64,000 bases of DNA, taken from NCBI RefSeq assembly GCF_025989125.1, contig NZ_JAPDNR010000001.1:3516301-3580300 (forward strand), written 5' to 3'. The number at the start of each line of letters is the position of its first letter. The stretch's first letter is position 1. The translations under genes were made by a program, and so were the position numbers. Of this stretch, positions 33,057 to 42,011 are shown in pieces. The stretch is from Chitinophaga nivalis (GTDB taxonomy: Bacteria; Bacteroidota; Bacteroidia; Chitinophagales; Chitinophagaceae). The notes beneath the pieces are model-generated. The model was not told the origin of the DNA. It worked only from the letters and a program-made list of their open reading frames with translations, and did no database searches.

Positions 33057-35924
33057 TCAGAAGGTCAGCGATACTTTGGTAAACAGACGGATGCCGTTGA
33101 AGCCCATTTGCACGGCATCCCAGGGGCCACCGGTTTCACCGTCGTAGGCCGATAATTTGGCGCCCGGCACATAACCCAGATCCGGGTGTACATTAAAGAT
33201 ATTATCCGCTCCCAGGAACCAGCTGATTTGCGGGGTAATACGATAGCTGGTATACAGATCCGTTACTACCTTTCCCCGGTAGTTGAAAGCTTCCGGTACC
33301 AGCGTACCATCGCTATCCAGGGCTACCAACGGGCTGATACCCGTACCGGCCAGATTGGGATCGCCGGGAAGACCGCTGCCGGTTTTCGCCGGATCGCCGG
33401 TAAAACCGTATCCCAGTAATTTTATCTTACCATAGTAACTCAGGCGGGTACCTACCGTGAAGGAGCGCACACCATATTCCAGGTTTAAGCCCATCTTCAC
33501 CGGAGGAGCAGAAGCGAGTACAAAATGTTGTTCCCGTTCGCTGAAAAATTCACCCCTGTGCAGGTAGCTGTCATTCAGCTTATCCGGCACATTGATCTGG
33601 TCGAGGTTCATGTGTTGCACATTGCCGGTAAACAACACCCGGACGCGTTGTTGCTGCCATTTATGCTGGTAGTCAATCACGAGGTCAATACCGGTGTTGG
33701 TGGTGTTCACGGCATTGGCAAAGAACTGGGCATTGTCGATGTGCAAGGCTTTGAGTTTGGCCAGGAAAGCGGCATCCAGTGTGGTGTCGCCGGCATTGAA
33801 CTGACCGGATAATACAATCCTGTCTTTCACTTTCACCATATAACCGTCTACTGTTATAGTAAGTCCGGATACCGGTTTCCAGGAAAAGCCCAGGCTGGCA
33901 TTCAGGGATTTTTCCTGTTTCAGGGCCGGAATACCGGCAGCCTGGGTGATTTCGTTACTGTTGGGGGCGATCTTCACCTCAGTGATGCGGCCGCCCTGTA
34001 CGTTGGTAAACTGGGAGCTGTAGTTGATCTGCTGCAGGGAAGGTGCCCGGTAACCGCTACTAACGGAACCGCGTATATTAAAAGTAGGTGCCACCTTAAA
34101 ACGGGCTGCCAGTTTATAGTTGCTGGTGAAGCCAAAGTCGCTGTAATTCTCTACACGCACCGCGCCGCCCAGCAGGAAGCGGGTGGTAATATCCCATTCT
34201 GCATCTACATACCCGGCGATATTGGAACGATTGGCTTTTACGGCATCCGTAGGGCGGTAGCCGGGAAATCCCTGCGCACCGGTAGCTTTGAAGAAAGTAG
34301 GGTCATAGTTGGTGTAGGAACTTTCATCGCCGGCATAGATGCGGTAGTTTTCATACCGGTATTCTGCGCCCAGTGCCAGGTTGAAGCCGGCGCCGATGCC
34401 GGGAATCTCTTTGGAGAAGGTCAGATTGGTGGTATTCTGTGCAAAGGAGAAGCCGCCATTGTCAAAGTGGGTGGGCGTTGCAGCGCCCATGGAAGCATTG
34501 AAGGTTTTATCGCCGTAGAAATGAAAATCATTTCTGCCGAAAGTATTACTGAGGTCCCATTTCCAGTTGTTGTTGGTGCTGCCTTTTATACCGGCTGCCA
34601 CAGACAGGTCGCTGATACGGGTTTGTATGTGCGGATCAAAAATGGTATCTGCGCGTCCGCCACCAGGCGTAGGCACACTTTTCATAATATCCGGATAAAA
34701 GATCAGGCTACCGTCGGGGCGGGTAGGGAAGCGGTCCGGGTGCGCGCTGGATGATGGATTGAAGCCGTGGAAGGTTCTCGTATAGGCGTAGGCGTCAGAC
34801 GATTTATAGTTGTAGCCGCCAAAAGCATAAACGGTGGTGCGGCTGCTGCCAATGGGGATTTCCAGGTTTACCATACCGCCGCCGCTGGTAACGGAGCCGT
34901 CGCCGTGGGCCCGGCGACCGGTATTGATAGGCATGCCGCCTGCATGTAGCAGGTTGGTGTCTGTTACCTGCCGGAATGTTTTGCCTTGCGTGAGGAAGTT
35001 ACCGGCGAAATTAATGAAGCCGTTGTGTTTCCCGATCGGTACCCCATAGCTGGCGCCGATGGAGAGGGCATTCCCATCGATGCCGCCGCCATGTTCATAT
35101 TGCTGCAGGTCTTTGTTGTAGTAGGGGTTGTACTTGCGGTCATAGTAGCCGGCATATCCGGCGGTGATGTTTAGTTTATGTACTTCTTTTTTCAGGATCA
35201 GGTTGATGACCCCTGCGATCGCATCTGAACCGTATTGTGCGGAAGCGCCGTCGCGGAGAATTTCCACACGATCGATGGCCGCTTCGGGGATGGCATTGAG
35301 GTCGGTGCCGGAATTGCCCCGGCCACGGGTTCCGAATACAGATACGAAGGCGGTCTGATGGCGGCGTTTCCCATTGACGAGTACCAGGGTCTGGTCGGGG
35401 CCGAGGCCTCTCAGGGTAGCGAGGTCAATCTGATCGGCGCCATCGCTGCCGCTTTGTTTGTTGTAGTTGAAGGAAGGGGCGGCGGCATTGAGCAGGGAAG
35501 TCAGCTCCATTTTAGCGCTGGGAAGCCCGGCCTGGTTGACGCTGATGACGTCTACCGGCACCGGTGTTTCTGTTTTGGCGCGTCCGCCGCTGCGGCTGCC
35601 TACCAGCACAATCTGGGTGAGTTCCGCTACCATGGGCTGCAGTTGTATATCTATCCGGGTACGCCCGTTGATATGCACCTGCTGGGTTTTATAGCCAATG
35701 GCACTGATTTCAAGTACATCGCTGGCGGTTGCTGTTAAAGCGTAAATACCATCTTTGGTAGTTTGGGTGCCTTTAGGGGCCGATACCACCCGGATGGTGA
35801 TGCCTTCCAAAGGCGCGCCGGTAGTCTGGTCGGTGACCTTACCGCTAATGGGCTGGGTTTGTGCAAACGTGAAAGCGTAGCATAGCAGCATACATACTAT
35901 GCAGGGTAGAAGTTTGAGGTACAT
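33057..35924 (-). CDS. TonB-dependent receptor with CarboxypepD_reg domain
   Basis: A 955-residue outer-membrane receptor, started at 35924 so that a normal signal peptide (ending ...YAFTFAQ) results. Domains: CarboxypepD_reg-like beta sandwich (about 22-105), plug (about 125-245, with LRDGASAQYGSDAIAGVINLILKK), and barrel ending in Phe (VSLTF). It lacks an STN domain and a SusD partner, unlike the two SusC proteins of this window, so it resembles stand-alone receptors for iron chelates, cobalamin or similar ligands. The ligand cannot be told from the sequence. Confidence 0.92.
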   Translation of the reverse strand: MYLKLLPCIVCMLLCYAFTFAQTQPISGKVTDQTTGAPLEGITIRVVSAPKGTQTTKDGIYALTATASDVLEISAIGYKTQQVHINGRTRIDIQLQPMVAELTQIVLVGSRSGGRAKTETPVPVDVISVNQAGLPSAKMELTSLLNAAAPSFNYNKQSGSDGADQIDLATLRGLGPDQTLVLVNGKRRHQTAFVSVFGTRGRGNSGTDLNAIPEAAIDRVEILRDGASAQYGSDAIAGVINLILKKEVHKLNITAGYAGYYDRKYNPYYNKDLQQYEHGGGIDGNALSIGASYGVPIGKHNGFINFAGNFLTQGKTFRQVTDTNLLHAGGMPINTGRRAHGDGSVTSGGGMVNLEIPIGSSRTTVYAFGGYNYKSSDAYAYTRTFHGFNPSSSAHPDRFPTRPDGSLIFYPDIMKSVPTPGGGRADTIFDPHIQTRISDLSVAAGIKGSTNNNWKWDLSNTFGRNDFHFYGDKTFNASMGAATPTHFDNGGFSFAQNTTNLTFSKEIPGIGAGFNLALGAEYRYENYRIYAGDESSYTNYDPTFFKATGAQGFPGYRPTDAVKANRSNIAGYVDAEWDITTRFLLGGAVRVENYSDFGFTSNYKLAARFKVAPTFNIRGSVSSGYRAPSLQQINYSSQFTNVQGGRITEVKIAPNSNEITQAAGIPALKQEKSLNASLGFSWKPVSGLTITVDGYMVKVKDRIVLSGQFNAGDTTLDAAFLAKLKALHIDNAQFFANAVNTTNTGIDLVIDYQHKWQQQRVRVLFTGNVQHMNLDQINVPDKLNDSYLHRGEFFSEREQHFVLASAPPVKMGLNLEYGVRSFTVGTRLSYYGKIKLLGYGFTGDPAKTGSGLPGDPNLAGTGISPLVALDSDGTLVPEAFNYRGKVVTDLYTSYRITPQISWFLGADNIFNVHPDLGYVPGAKLSAYDGETGGPWDAVQMGFNGIRLFTKVSLTF

Positions 35925-36032
35925 ACGCAGGTATTTATGTGAGTAATAGATGAAGATAACAGCAGACATACCCGTGTGGTGCGGGATATCTGCGGGTTGT
36001 TTGCCCGAGGGGCGCCTGTTTCCGGGGTGGAC

Positions 36033-36494
36033 TTACAGGGGAATACCTGCTTTCCTGTAAATAAAACTCATCAGCCATGCAGGACCTATCAGCAGGAATT
36101 GCAGGTCCTTGAAGAAGGAGGGTTTGGCGCCTTCTATTTTATGCCCGATGAATTGTCCGATCCATGCCAGCACAAAAATAACCAGGGCTGTCTGCCAGAT
36201 GACGAGGCCGGCAACGGAAATCAGGTGCCAGCACCAAAGGCACAGGACTCCAATAATCAGCATACCTCCGGATAGGGAGGCCGAAAGACGGGCATAGTAA
36301 ATAATCAGCAGCAGTAACGCGATATGTGCTGCGGTGAGTACTACGGGTAATCCATTGATCGGTAGTACAATGGCATACAGGAAACCAACAATGCTGAAGA
36401 AGATAGCGGGCACACAGATCCAGTGAATCAATTTGTTGGTATGGTTACGGTGGCTGCTGCCATATTCATCCAGCCATTGATGTATTGTTTTCAT
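36033..36494 (-). CDS. Mpo1-like (DUF962) membrane protein
   Basis: A 153-residue membrane protein with four helices. The start at 36494 (MKTIHQWLDEYG) gives the canonical beginning; the frame extends upstream without support. Family signatures are SSHRNHTNKLIHWICVP near the N terminus and WIGQFIGHKIEGAKPSFF near residue 115; the His residues are those proposed to bind iron. The yeast homologue Mpo1 is an iron-dependent dioxygenase that alpha-oxidises 2-hydroxy fatty acids. A role in hydroxy-lipid metabolism would fit sphingolipid-containing Bacteroidota, but that is inference. Confidence 0.88.
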   Translation of the reverse strand: MKTIHQWLDEYGSSHRNHTNKLIHWICVPAIFFSIVGFLYAIVLPINGLPVVLTAAHIALLLLIIYYARLSASLSGGMLIIGVLCLWCWHLISVAGLVIWQTALVIFVLAWIGQFIGHKIEGAKPSFFKDLQFLLIGPAWLMSFIYRKAGIPL

Positions 36495-36718
36495 CGTGGA
36501 CGCGGTTTTTCGTGTATTTAAATATAACTTATTTGTTGTGAATAACCATGTTTCTTTATGGAGATGATATAAGCAACTGGAAATGACGGGCTTGTTGCCG
36601 GCTTCGCACCGGTGGTGGTAAAGTTGCAGAAAAGCGTTGCTGCTGCCGGCTGGCAGCTTCGTGTAGGCTACAGCGTGAGTACTGTTATCTCCCGGCACCA
36701 ACGGTGGGTGTAAAGTAA

Positions 36719-36726
36719 TACCTTTG
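36719..36726 (+). promoter_or_regulatory. Putative -7 box of the dehydrogenase gene
   Basis: TACCTTTG, a perfect TAnnTTTG, lies 29 bp before the ATG at 36756. No TTTG is found at the -33 position. Confidence 0.4.
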
Positions 36727-36755
36727 TGCCATTATTCACATATATCTGTTCGAAA

Positions 36756-37637
36756 ATGGAAACCATTGGATTTATTGGAACCGGGCATCTCGGTTATCCT
36801 ATTGCAGCTAACCTGATTGCTGCCGGTTACACCGTAAAAATTTACAACCGTACGCGCGACAAGGCACTGCCGCTGGAAGCACAGGGCGCTATACTGGTGA
36901 ATACGCCGGAAGAAACGGCCACACCGGGCGGCATTGTATTTTCACTGGTGTCTGATGACAAGGCGGTGGAAGCGGTGGCTACAGCAGCATTGTTGCAGGC
37001 ATTAGGTAAAGATGGTATTCACGTGTCTATGAGCACCATTTCGCCGGATACGTCCCGGACACTGGCAGCGCAGCACCTGGAACAAGGAGTACATTATGTA
37101 ACAGCCCCCATCTTTGCCCGGCCGGAAGCGGCAGCTGCTAAAGTAGGTACAGCGGTGATCTCCGGTCATGCAGCGGCCAAAGAGCGCATCAAACCGATGC
37201 TGTCTGCAGGTTTTGCCAAAAACATCTTCGACCTGGGTGAAGATGCAGGCAGTGCGAATGTATTAAAGCTGATGGGCAACTTCATGATTGCCGGCGCTAT
37301 TGAAATGATGGCAGAAGCGTTTACGCTGGGAGAGAAAAATAATGTAGATCCGCGGCTGGCTTATGAGATGCTGACAACCACGTTGTTTGCAGCGCCTATT
37401 TTCCGGAATTATGGCGGTATTATCCTCGACCGGCAGTTTACAGAGAACCCGTCTTTCAGCGCAACACTGGGATTAAAGGATATGGACCTGGTATTACAAA
37501 CCGGCCGGAAGTCACATACCCCGCTGCCATTGGCAAACCTGGTACAGTCCCGGTTAACAACGGTGATCGCTAAAGGATTGAAAGAGGCTGACTGGACGGC
37601 ATTGTCTGGCGGAGCCAGAGAAGACGCAGGATTATAG
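36756..37637 (+). CDS. NAD(P)-dependent beta-hydroxyacid dehydrogenase family protein
   Basis: A 293-residue enzyme of the 3-hydroxyisobutyrate/6-phosphogluconate dehydrogenase-like family, started at 36756. The N-terminal Rossmann domain begins with GFIGTGHLGYPIAANLIAAGY and has NRT after beta-2, which points to NADP. The substrate-binding segment appears as VTAPIFARPEAAAAKVGT, and the catalytic Lys is K171 in GSANVLKLMGNFMIAG. The C-terminal helical domain covers about 165-290. It oxidises or reduces a small beta-hydroxyacid or glyoxylate-type semialdehyde in the cytoplasm. Confidence 0.9.
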   Translation: METIGFIGTGHLGYPIAANLIAAGYTVKIYNRTRDKALPLEAQGAILVNTPEETATPGGIVFSLVSDDKAVEAVATAALLQALGKDGIHVSMSTISPDTSRTLAAQHLEQGVHYVTAPIFARPEAAAAKVGTAVISGHAAAKERIKPMLSAGFAKNIFDLGEDAGSANVLKLMGNFMIAGAIEMMAEAFTLGEKNNVDPRLAYEMLTTTLFAAPIFRNYGGIILDRQFTENPSFSATLGLKDMDLVLQTGRKSHTPLPLANLVQSRLTTVIAKGLKEADWTALSGGAREDAGL

Positions 37638-37643
37638 GAGCTG

Positions 37644-37693
37644 TTTCCCGGATAGAGATCAGGTGCGCTGTACCCGCCTTTATCCGGGAAACA
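37644..37693. terminator. Inverted repeat between convergent genes
   Basis: GTTTCCCGGATA (37644-37655) and its exact complement at 37682-37693 enclose a 26-nt loop between the dehydrogenase and HxlR stop codons. There is no clear T tract, so terminator activity is uncertain. Confidence 0.5.
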
Positions 37694-38143
37694 TTAACCT
37701 TTATAGGCCGGCGCCAGACGCCGTGTCTTTCTTTCCCTGGCCGGTGGCAGGGAAGGGGCATCCGGTGTAGCAGCCGTTTCAGCAGGGGCGCTGGTATCGG
37801 CGTGCATGTGGGTGTATCCCCAATCCGCTATATGCTGCAGCAACGCCTCCATCGAAAATCCCAGGGGCGTCAGCTCATATTCTACCCGTGGCGGCACTTC
37901 CGGATATATAATTCTTTTGATCAGGTTATCTTTCTCCAGTTCACGCAGCTGCAATACCAATACGCGCTCAGAGATACCGCTGATGCTTTTCTTTAATTCA
38001 TTGTAACGTAGTTTGCCATCCAGCAAACGCCATAATATGGTGGGTTTCCAGCGCCCCCCTATCAGTTGCAGCGTATAGGCGGTACCGCAGTCGCCCCGCA
38101 GTTTTCGCTCATTGATGGCATTGGTGGAGTTCTCTTTTCGCAT
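37694..38143 (-). CDS. HxlR family winged-helix regulator
   Basis: A 149-residue regulator. The HxlR winged helix (about 15-110) starts with the hallmark C19-G at DCGTAYTLQLIGGRWKPTILWRLLDGKLRYNELKKSISGISERVLVLQLRELE, with the conserved Cys that in related proteins senses electrophiles. A low-complexity, Ala/Pro/Arg-rich tail follows (about 115-149). It is divergently transcribed from the DoxX gene at 38261 with 117 bp between, the usual arrangement for HxlR regulators controlling a redox-related neighbour. Confidence 0.9.
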   Translation of the reverse strand: MRKENSTNAINERKLRGDCGTAYTLQLIGGRWKPTILWRLLDGKLRYNELKKSISGISERVLVLQLRELEKDNLIKRIIYPEVPPRVEYELTPLGFSMEALLQHIADWGYTHMHADTSAPAETAATPDAPSLPPARERKTRRLAPAYKG

Positions 38144-38260
38144 ACCCTCAGTTTTTACTTTGCTATGTAAAGATAGCGAATGCGTTGCTTTCTGTACCGC
38201 CTGTTTCCCGCAACATAAAGGGGGAAATAATTGTTCTAGGTAAAATTAAAGTTATCGGCT

Positions 38261-38650
38261 ATGAAAATTTTTGCATTACTGGGCCGTATTTTCTTCGCGC
38301 TCATCTTCGTGCTTTCCGGTTTTCATCATTTAACGGGCGATGGGGTGGCCTATGCTGCCGCTGCCGGGGTGCCGTCTCCTGCATTCCTGGTGCCTTTTGC
38401 CGGGTTATTGTCCCTGGTGGGAGGGCTAAGTGTGCTGCTGGGATATAAAACGAAATGGGGGGCCTGGCTGCTGGTTATTTTCCTGGTGCCGGTCAGTTAT
38501 TACCTGCATCCGTTTTGGACGGAGAAAGATCCGGGAGCTGCACAGATGCAGATGGCAATGTTTATGAAAAATGTATCGATGCTGGGTGGCGCCTTATTGC
38601 TGACCTATTTCGGCGCTGGTCCCTACAGTATAGACAACAAAGGAAAATAA
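38261..38650 (+). CDS. DoxX family membrane protein
   Basis: A 129-residue protein with four membrane helices and the family opening GRIFFALIFVLSGFHHLT followed by the short helix VPSPAFLVPFAGLLSLVGGLSVLLGY. DoxX proteins are linked to quinone or thiosulfate metabolism and to responses to reactive oxygen or electrophiles. The facing HxlR regulator is its likely controller. A hairpin terminator follows. Confidence 0.88.
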   Translation: MKIFALLGRIFFALIFVLSGFHHLTGDGVAYAAAAGVPSPAFLVPFAGLLSLVGGLSVLLGYKTKWGAWLLVIFLVPVSYYLHPFWTEKDPGAAQMQMAMFMKNVSMLGGALLLTYFGAGPYSIDNKGK

Positions 38651-38655
38651 AGTAT

Positions 38656-38682
38656 AAGGCCCCCGCATCCTGCGAGGGCCTT
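38656..38682. terminator. Hairpin between convergent DoxX and SPFH genes
   Basis: AAGGCCCCCGCA (38656-38667) pairs with 38671-38682 with one mismatch and a 3-nt loop. T tracts are short on both sides. Confidence 0.65.
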
Positions 38683-38703
38683 TGCACGCGTAACCATCAG
38701 CAG

Positions 38704-40602
38704 TTATGCTTCTTTTTTCTTCGCTAGTTCTTCCAGCATCTTTAAGCCCAGCAGCCCGCTGATAGGGCCGTTCGGGCCATCAGTTCCACCGCCGATCAGG
38801 ATGTCCGGCATGATACGTACCTGCTGGGCGCCGATGGATTCCATGATTTTCAGTTGGGTGAAGTTGTTGCCACCCATTGCTTCCACGGCCAGTTTATACG
38901 ACGCTGCACTGGATTCACCAATCGCCAGGATCTTTTCCGCTTCTGCCTTACCGGTGAGGGATATTTTTTCCGCATCTGCTTTGGCAATCCATTCGGTTTT
39001 TTCTGCTTCTGCTTTGGCCAGTAACCGTACCTTTTCTGCTTCACCACCTGCCAGCAATTTCATTCTTTCACTTTCTGCGTTGGCTTGTAACCGTACGCTG
39101 TTGGCATCACCGGTTGCTTTTTTAACTGCCGCATCGGCAATTCTCTCGGCAATCAGTACACCTTGATCGGCTTTCACGATTTCCCGTTGCATTTCTGCAA
39201 TAGCGGTTTCTTTTTCCAGCGTTTGCCGGGTTTCCTGCGCCAGCCTTTCGGTATCGTAGGTGATCTTTTGCTCTTCCGCAATCTTACGGTCGGTGAGGGT
39301 TTTCATCAGACTGTCCGGCGGCACAATGTCCCCGATCAGGGTATCTACGCCAAATACATTGTACTGATCCAGTACGTGGCCGATGTGTTCCTTGGCAGAG
39401 TTCTGTCTTTCCTTACGGCTGGTCAGGAAGCTGATCACATCTGAGCCCTGGGCGGAGTTACGGAAATAGTTACCGATGGTAGGTTCCAGCACCTGCGTAA
39501 CCAGGTTGCTCATGTTACCGAAACGCGCAATCACTTTGGGTGCTTCCGTGGTCGGGATGTGGATGATCTGGGCCACATCCAGGTTAAAGGTAAAACCGTC
39601 GCGGCTTCTCACGGTAATGGTCGACAGGTTTTTATCCAGCTGGTGGGCTTCACTTCTGGCAGAGGCCCAGTTCAGTACCAGGTTGGTGGTAGGTACCAGT
39701 TCTACTTTCATGATATAGGGATTCACCGGATATTTACCTGGGCCTAATGGTTCTGCCCACACGCCCTTGGTGCCTTTGGCTACAATGTTACCATGTTTGA
39801 ATTCTGCACCGCTGAGGTCTACGCCGTCGTTACCTACGAAGGAGATGACTACGCCTACATGGCCGATGGCGATTTCGGTCATGCGTACCATTTCCAGTTT
39901 GGCAAACCAGGGGTTGATAAAGTAGGAGCCGGCCAGGATAACCTGTTCCTGCAAGCCTTTATAGCCGCCTTTCTGCAGGAAGGCATCCACATCCTGGAAG
40001 TTGTTGTGCTGATCAATGATTTTACCGGCAATGGAGCCGGCTTCGATGGCCTTACCTTCCAAAGTGGTAACAATACCTACTGCATTTTCCGGGATGGACA
40101 GCATGTCGGTAATTTCTATTTCAAACAGGAAGGTGTTGATACGATAAGACCCGGGCGTGATGATGCCTGTCTGCCGGCCTTTTCTGCCGCCATTTTGCAG
40201 GAATGCGGCCGCGTCCTGGAAGGAGTCGCAAGGTACTTTCCGGGCCAGGATGGCGCCGGTTTCCAGTTCCGCACCGTCTTTCGCCAGTACCAGTCCGATT
40301 TTACCGGTAGGGATGATGGTGAACGGCTGGAAGGTAATGCTGTATTGCCACATCCATTTCCAGAAATAAACGCCTGGCGCCAGGGTCTGGCCCTGGAATC
40401 CGGCTTCTCCGCCGGTAGCAATGATACGGCCTTCCGGCAGTTCCTGTTTGCCCATCAGGACAAACTTTTTGGTAACCAGACCAATACGGTCTTCAGGAAC
40501 AATGACTACGCCGAAGCATATACGAAGAATAACCTTGTACAGGACGAGGCATAGCAGGGGCACGCCAATGAGCAATGCCCATCTTAAAACTGTGTTTTCC
40601 AT
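38704..40602 (-). CDS. SPFH/flotillin-like membrane protein with N-terminal repeats
   Basis: A 632-residue protein: an N-terminal membrane helix (about 7-30), then about four tandem repeats of 60-70 residues (about 35-95, 96-165, 169-240, 244-303), each beginning with a hydrophobic I/V-G-x-V strand and ending with a PG-Y--N-type motif. The SPFH/band 7 domain follows (about 305-470), then a long Ala/Glu/Lys-rich coiled coil (about 450-580) and a Gly-rich tail. Such proteins form oligomers in membrane microdomains. The repeats resemble, in layout only, the repeat-plus-shoulder-plus-coil plan of major vault protein. It is a single gene with unknown partners. Confidence 0.85.
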   Translation of the reverse strand: MENTVLRWALLIGVPLLCLVLYKVILRICFGVVIVPEDRIGLVTKKFVLMGKQELPEGRIIATGGEAGFQGQTLAPGVYFWKWMWQYSITFQPFTIIPTGKIGLVLAKDGAELETGAILARKVPCDSFQDAAAFLQNGGRKGRQTGIITPGSYRINTFLFEIEITDMLSIPENAVGIVTTLEGKAIEAGSIAGKIIDQHNNFQDVDAFLQKGGYKGLQEQVILAGSYFINPWFAKLEMVRMTEIAIGHVGVVISFVGNDGVDLSGAEFKHGNIVAKGTKGVWAEPLGPGKYPVNPYIMKVELVPTTNLVLNWASARSEAHQLDKNLSTITVRSRDGFTFNLDVAQIIHIPTTEAPKVIARFGNMSNLVTQVLEPTIGNYFRNSAQGSDVISFLTSRKERQNSAKEHIGHVLDQYNVFGVDTLIGDIVPPDSLMKTLTDRKIAEEQKITYDTERLAQETRQTLEKETAIAEMQREIVKADQGVLIAERIADAAVKKATGDANSVRLQANAESERMKLLAGGEAEKVRLLAKAEAEKTEWIAKADAEKISLTGKAEAEKILAIGESSAASYKLAVEAMGGNNFTQLKIMESIGAQQVRIMPDILIGGGTDGPNGPISGLLGLKMLEELAKKKEA

Positions 40603-41039
40603 TTGGGTGTTGTTGTTTATGTGAGTGGTTTAGGTGGCCGACAGCCAGGTACAGGCACAGCAAGGCATGCTGATAAGTTCCGCGATGTCAGGCAAAAAGA
40701 TTACATGTCTGTATTCAGGCAGTGGGGGGAGAAGTATTGTAGTTGGTAGCGATAAAAGTAGTAAGTTGGTTGCCGGAGCAATGATCTGAGTCCATTTGAT
40801 GTAATGAATTACGGTGTAAAAGTGATAATAATTTTTTATCTGTCAAAATATATTTAGGAAGATAATTATACAGGAAAAGTTGCCGGCGTCATTTTGATTT
40901 TTGGAAAAACATGTTATATTGAGGCAGTTTTATCTGCATTTTTAGCGCTAAATCGATTTAATTATGCTGTAATCAACCAAACAATCTTTATATTTGTCGA
41001 GGCTAAAACGATTTAGCGTAAGCACTTTTTAATCTATTT
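40603..41039. other. Intergenic region with promoter and two LacI-type operators
   Basis: This 437-bp gap separates the divergent SPFH and ROK genes. The 300 bp next to the SPFH gene show nothing recognisable. The part nearer the ROK gene holds the two operator-like palindromes and the promoter box described separately, plus an AATCAACCAA motif (40971-40980). Confidence 0.6.
40947..41017 (+). promoter_or_regulatory. Paired LacI-type operators around the ROK-gene promoter
   Basis: Two 16-bp CpG-centred palindromes occur: GCTAAATCGATTTAAT (40947-40962) and GCTAAAACGATTTAGC (41002-41017), centres 55 bp apart. Between them is the -7 box TATATTTG (40989-40996), so the second site covers the probable transcription start. 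The central CG and CTAAA half sites are typical of LacI/GalR-family binding sites; two phased sites suggest repression by looping. The regulator is not encoded in this window. Confidence 0.6.
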
Positions 41040-41918
41040 ATGAGAAGTTCCATGGCATTAGGAATTGATATAGGAGGATCGCATATCACCGCGGCGCTGG
41101 TAGATCTGGAAACAAGAGCTATCAAAGAAGGTTCGTGGAACCGTAAACGTATTAACTCGCAGGGGAGTGCTGCAGACATCATCGACGAATGGGCAGCTGT
41201 TATCAATGAGGTATTTGCCGCCACCAACACCGACTCCCGGTATATGGGCATCGGTATGCCCGGTCCCTTTGATTATGAGCAGGGTATCAGTCTCATGAAA
41301 GACCAGCACAAATATGATGCGTTATATGGCCTGAACGTAAAAGCGTTGCTGGCTGCCAAACTGGGTATGGATGCCACCCATATCCGCTTTATCAATGATG
41401 CAGGTTGTTTCCTGCAAGGGGAAACCTTCAGTGGCGCAGCGGCCGGCCGTCAGCATGTAATAGGCCTCACACTGGGTACCGGCCTGGGATCTGCCGTATA
41501 TCACGGTGGGTTGGCCAAAGACGCAGACCTCTGGTGTACGCCTTTCCTGGATGGCATGGCAGAAGATTATTTGTCTACCCGGTGGTTTGTGAAACGTTAC
41601 CACGAAATCAGTGGTGAAACAGTAGCCGATGTAAAGGCGCTGGTAGAACGTATAGCCGTTGACGATAGGGTTACAAAAATATTCCATGAATTCGCCGTGA
41701 ATCTGGCTGCTTTCCTGGAAGATTTTGTAGCAGCGGAATCACCGGAAGTAGTAGTGCTGGGGGGCAACATTGCCAATGCAGCAGCACTGTTTCTGCCGGA
41801 AGTAACGGCACAACTGGCTGCTAAACAGATGCAGGTACCGGTAGTAACCGCCGTACTGGGCGAAAAAGCAGCCATACTGGGCGCTGCCAGCATCTGGCAC
41901 GAACAGGAAGCTTATTAA
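41040..41918 (+). CDS. ROK family sugar kinase-like protein
   Basis: A 292-residue ROK protein without a DNA-binding domain, so a kinase rather than a NagC-type repressor. The ATP-binding motif is ALGIDIGGSHITAALVD at the N terminus, the catalytic-site region FINDAGCFLQGE (Asp), and GLTLGTGLGSAVYHGG. The CXCGXXGCXE zinc-binding motif of many ROK kinases is absent. Candidates are glucokinase, fructokinase or an N-acetylhexosamine kinase. It starts at 41040 or at the Met at 41052. The two LacI-type operators upstream indicate sugar-dependent regulation. Confidence 0.88.
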   Translation: MRSSMALGIDIGGSHITAALVDLETRAIKEGSWNRKRINSQGSAADIIDEWAAVINEVFAATNTDSRYMGIGMPGPFDYEQGISLMKDQHKYDALYGLNVKALLAAKLGMDATHIRFINDAGCFLQGETFSGAAAGRQHVIGLTLGTGLGSAVYHGGLAKDADLWCTPFLDGMAEDYLSTRWFVKRYHEISGETVADVKALVERIAVDDRVTKIFHEFAVNLAAFLEDFVAAESPEVVVLGGNIANAAALFLPEVTAQLAAKQMQVPVVTAVLGEKAAILGAASIWHEQEAY

Positions 41919-41940
41919 TTATCTTTTCAGCAGACGATAA

Positions 41941-41981
41941 AAAAAAGACAGCAGCGGTATCATATCGCTGCTGTCTTTTTT
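41941..41981. terminator. Bidirectional terminator between ROK and MtfA-like genes
   Basis: A 16-bp perfect stem with A tract on one side and T tract on the other (41941-41956 with 41966-41981) can end transcription from both convergent genes. Confidence 0.9.
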
Positions 41982-42011
41982 AGTTATATTGTTGCCGGAT
42001 GCATCGCTGTC

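Noticed and set aside
39793..40554. 253-codon plus-strand open frame inside the SPFH gene
   Set aside because: It is antisense to a well-supported coding region, its translation has no recognisable domain, and long antisense frames are common opposite GC-rich coding DNA.
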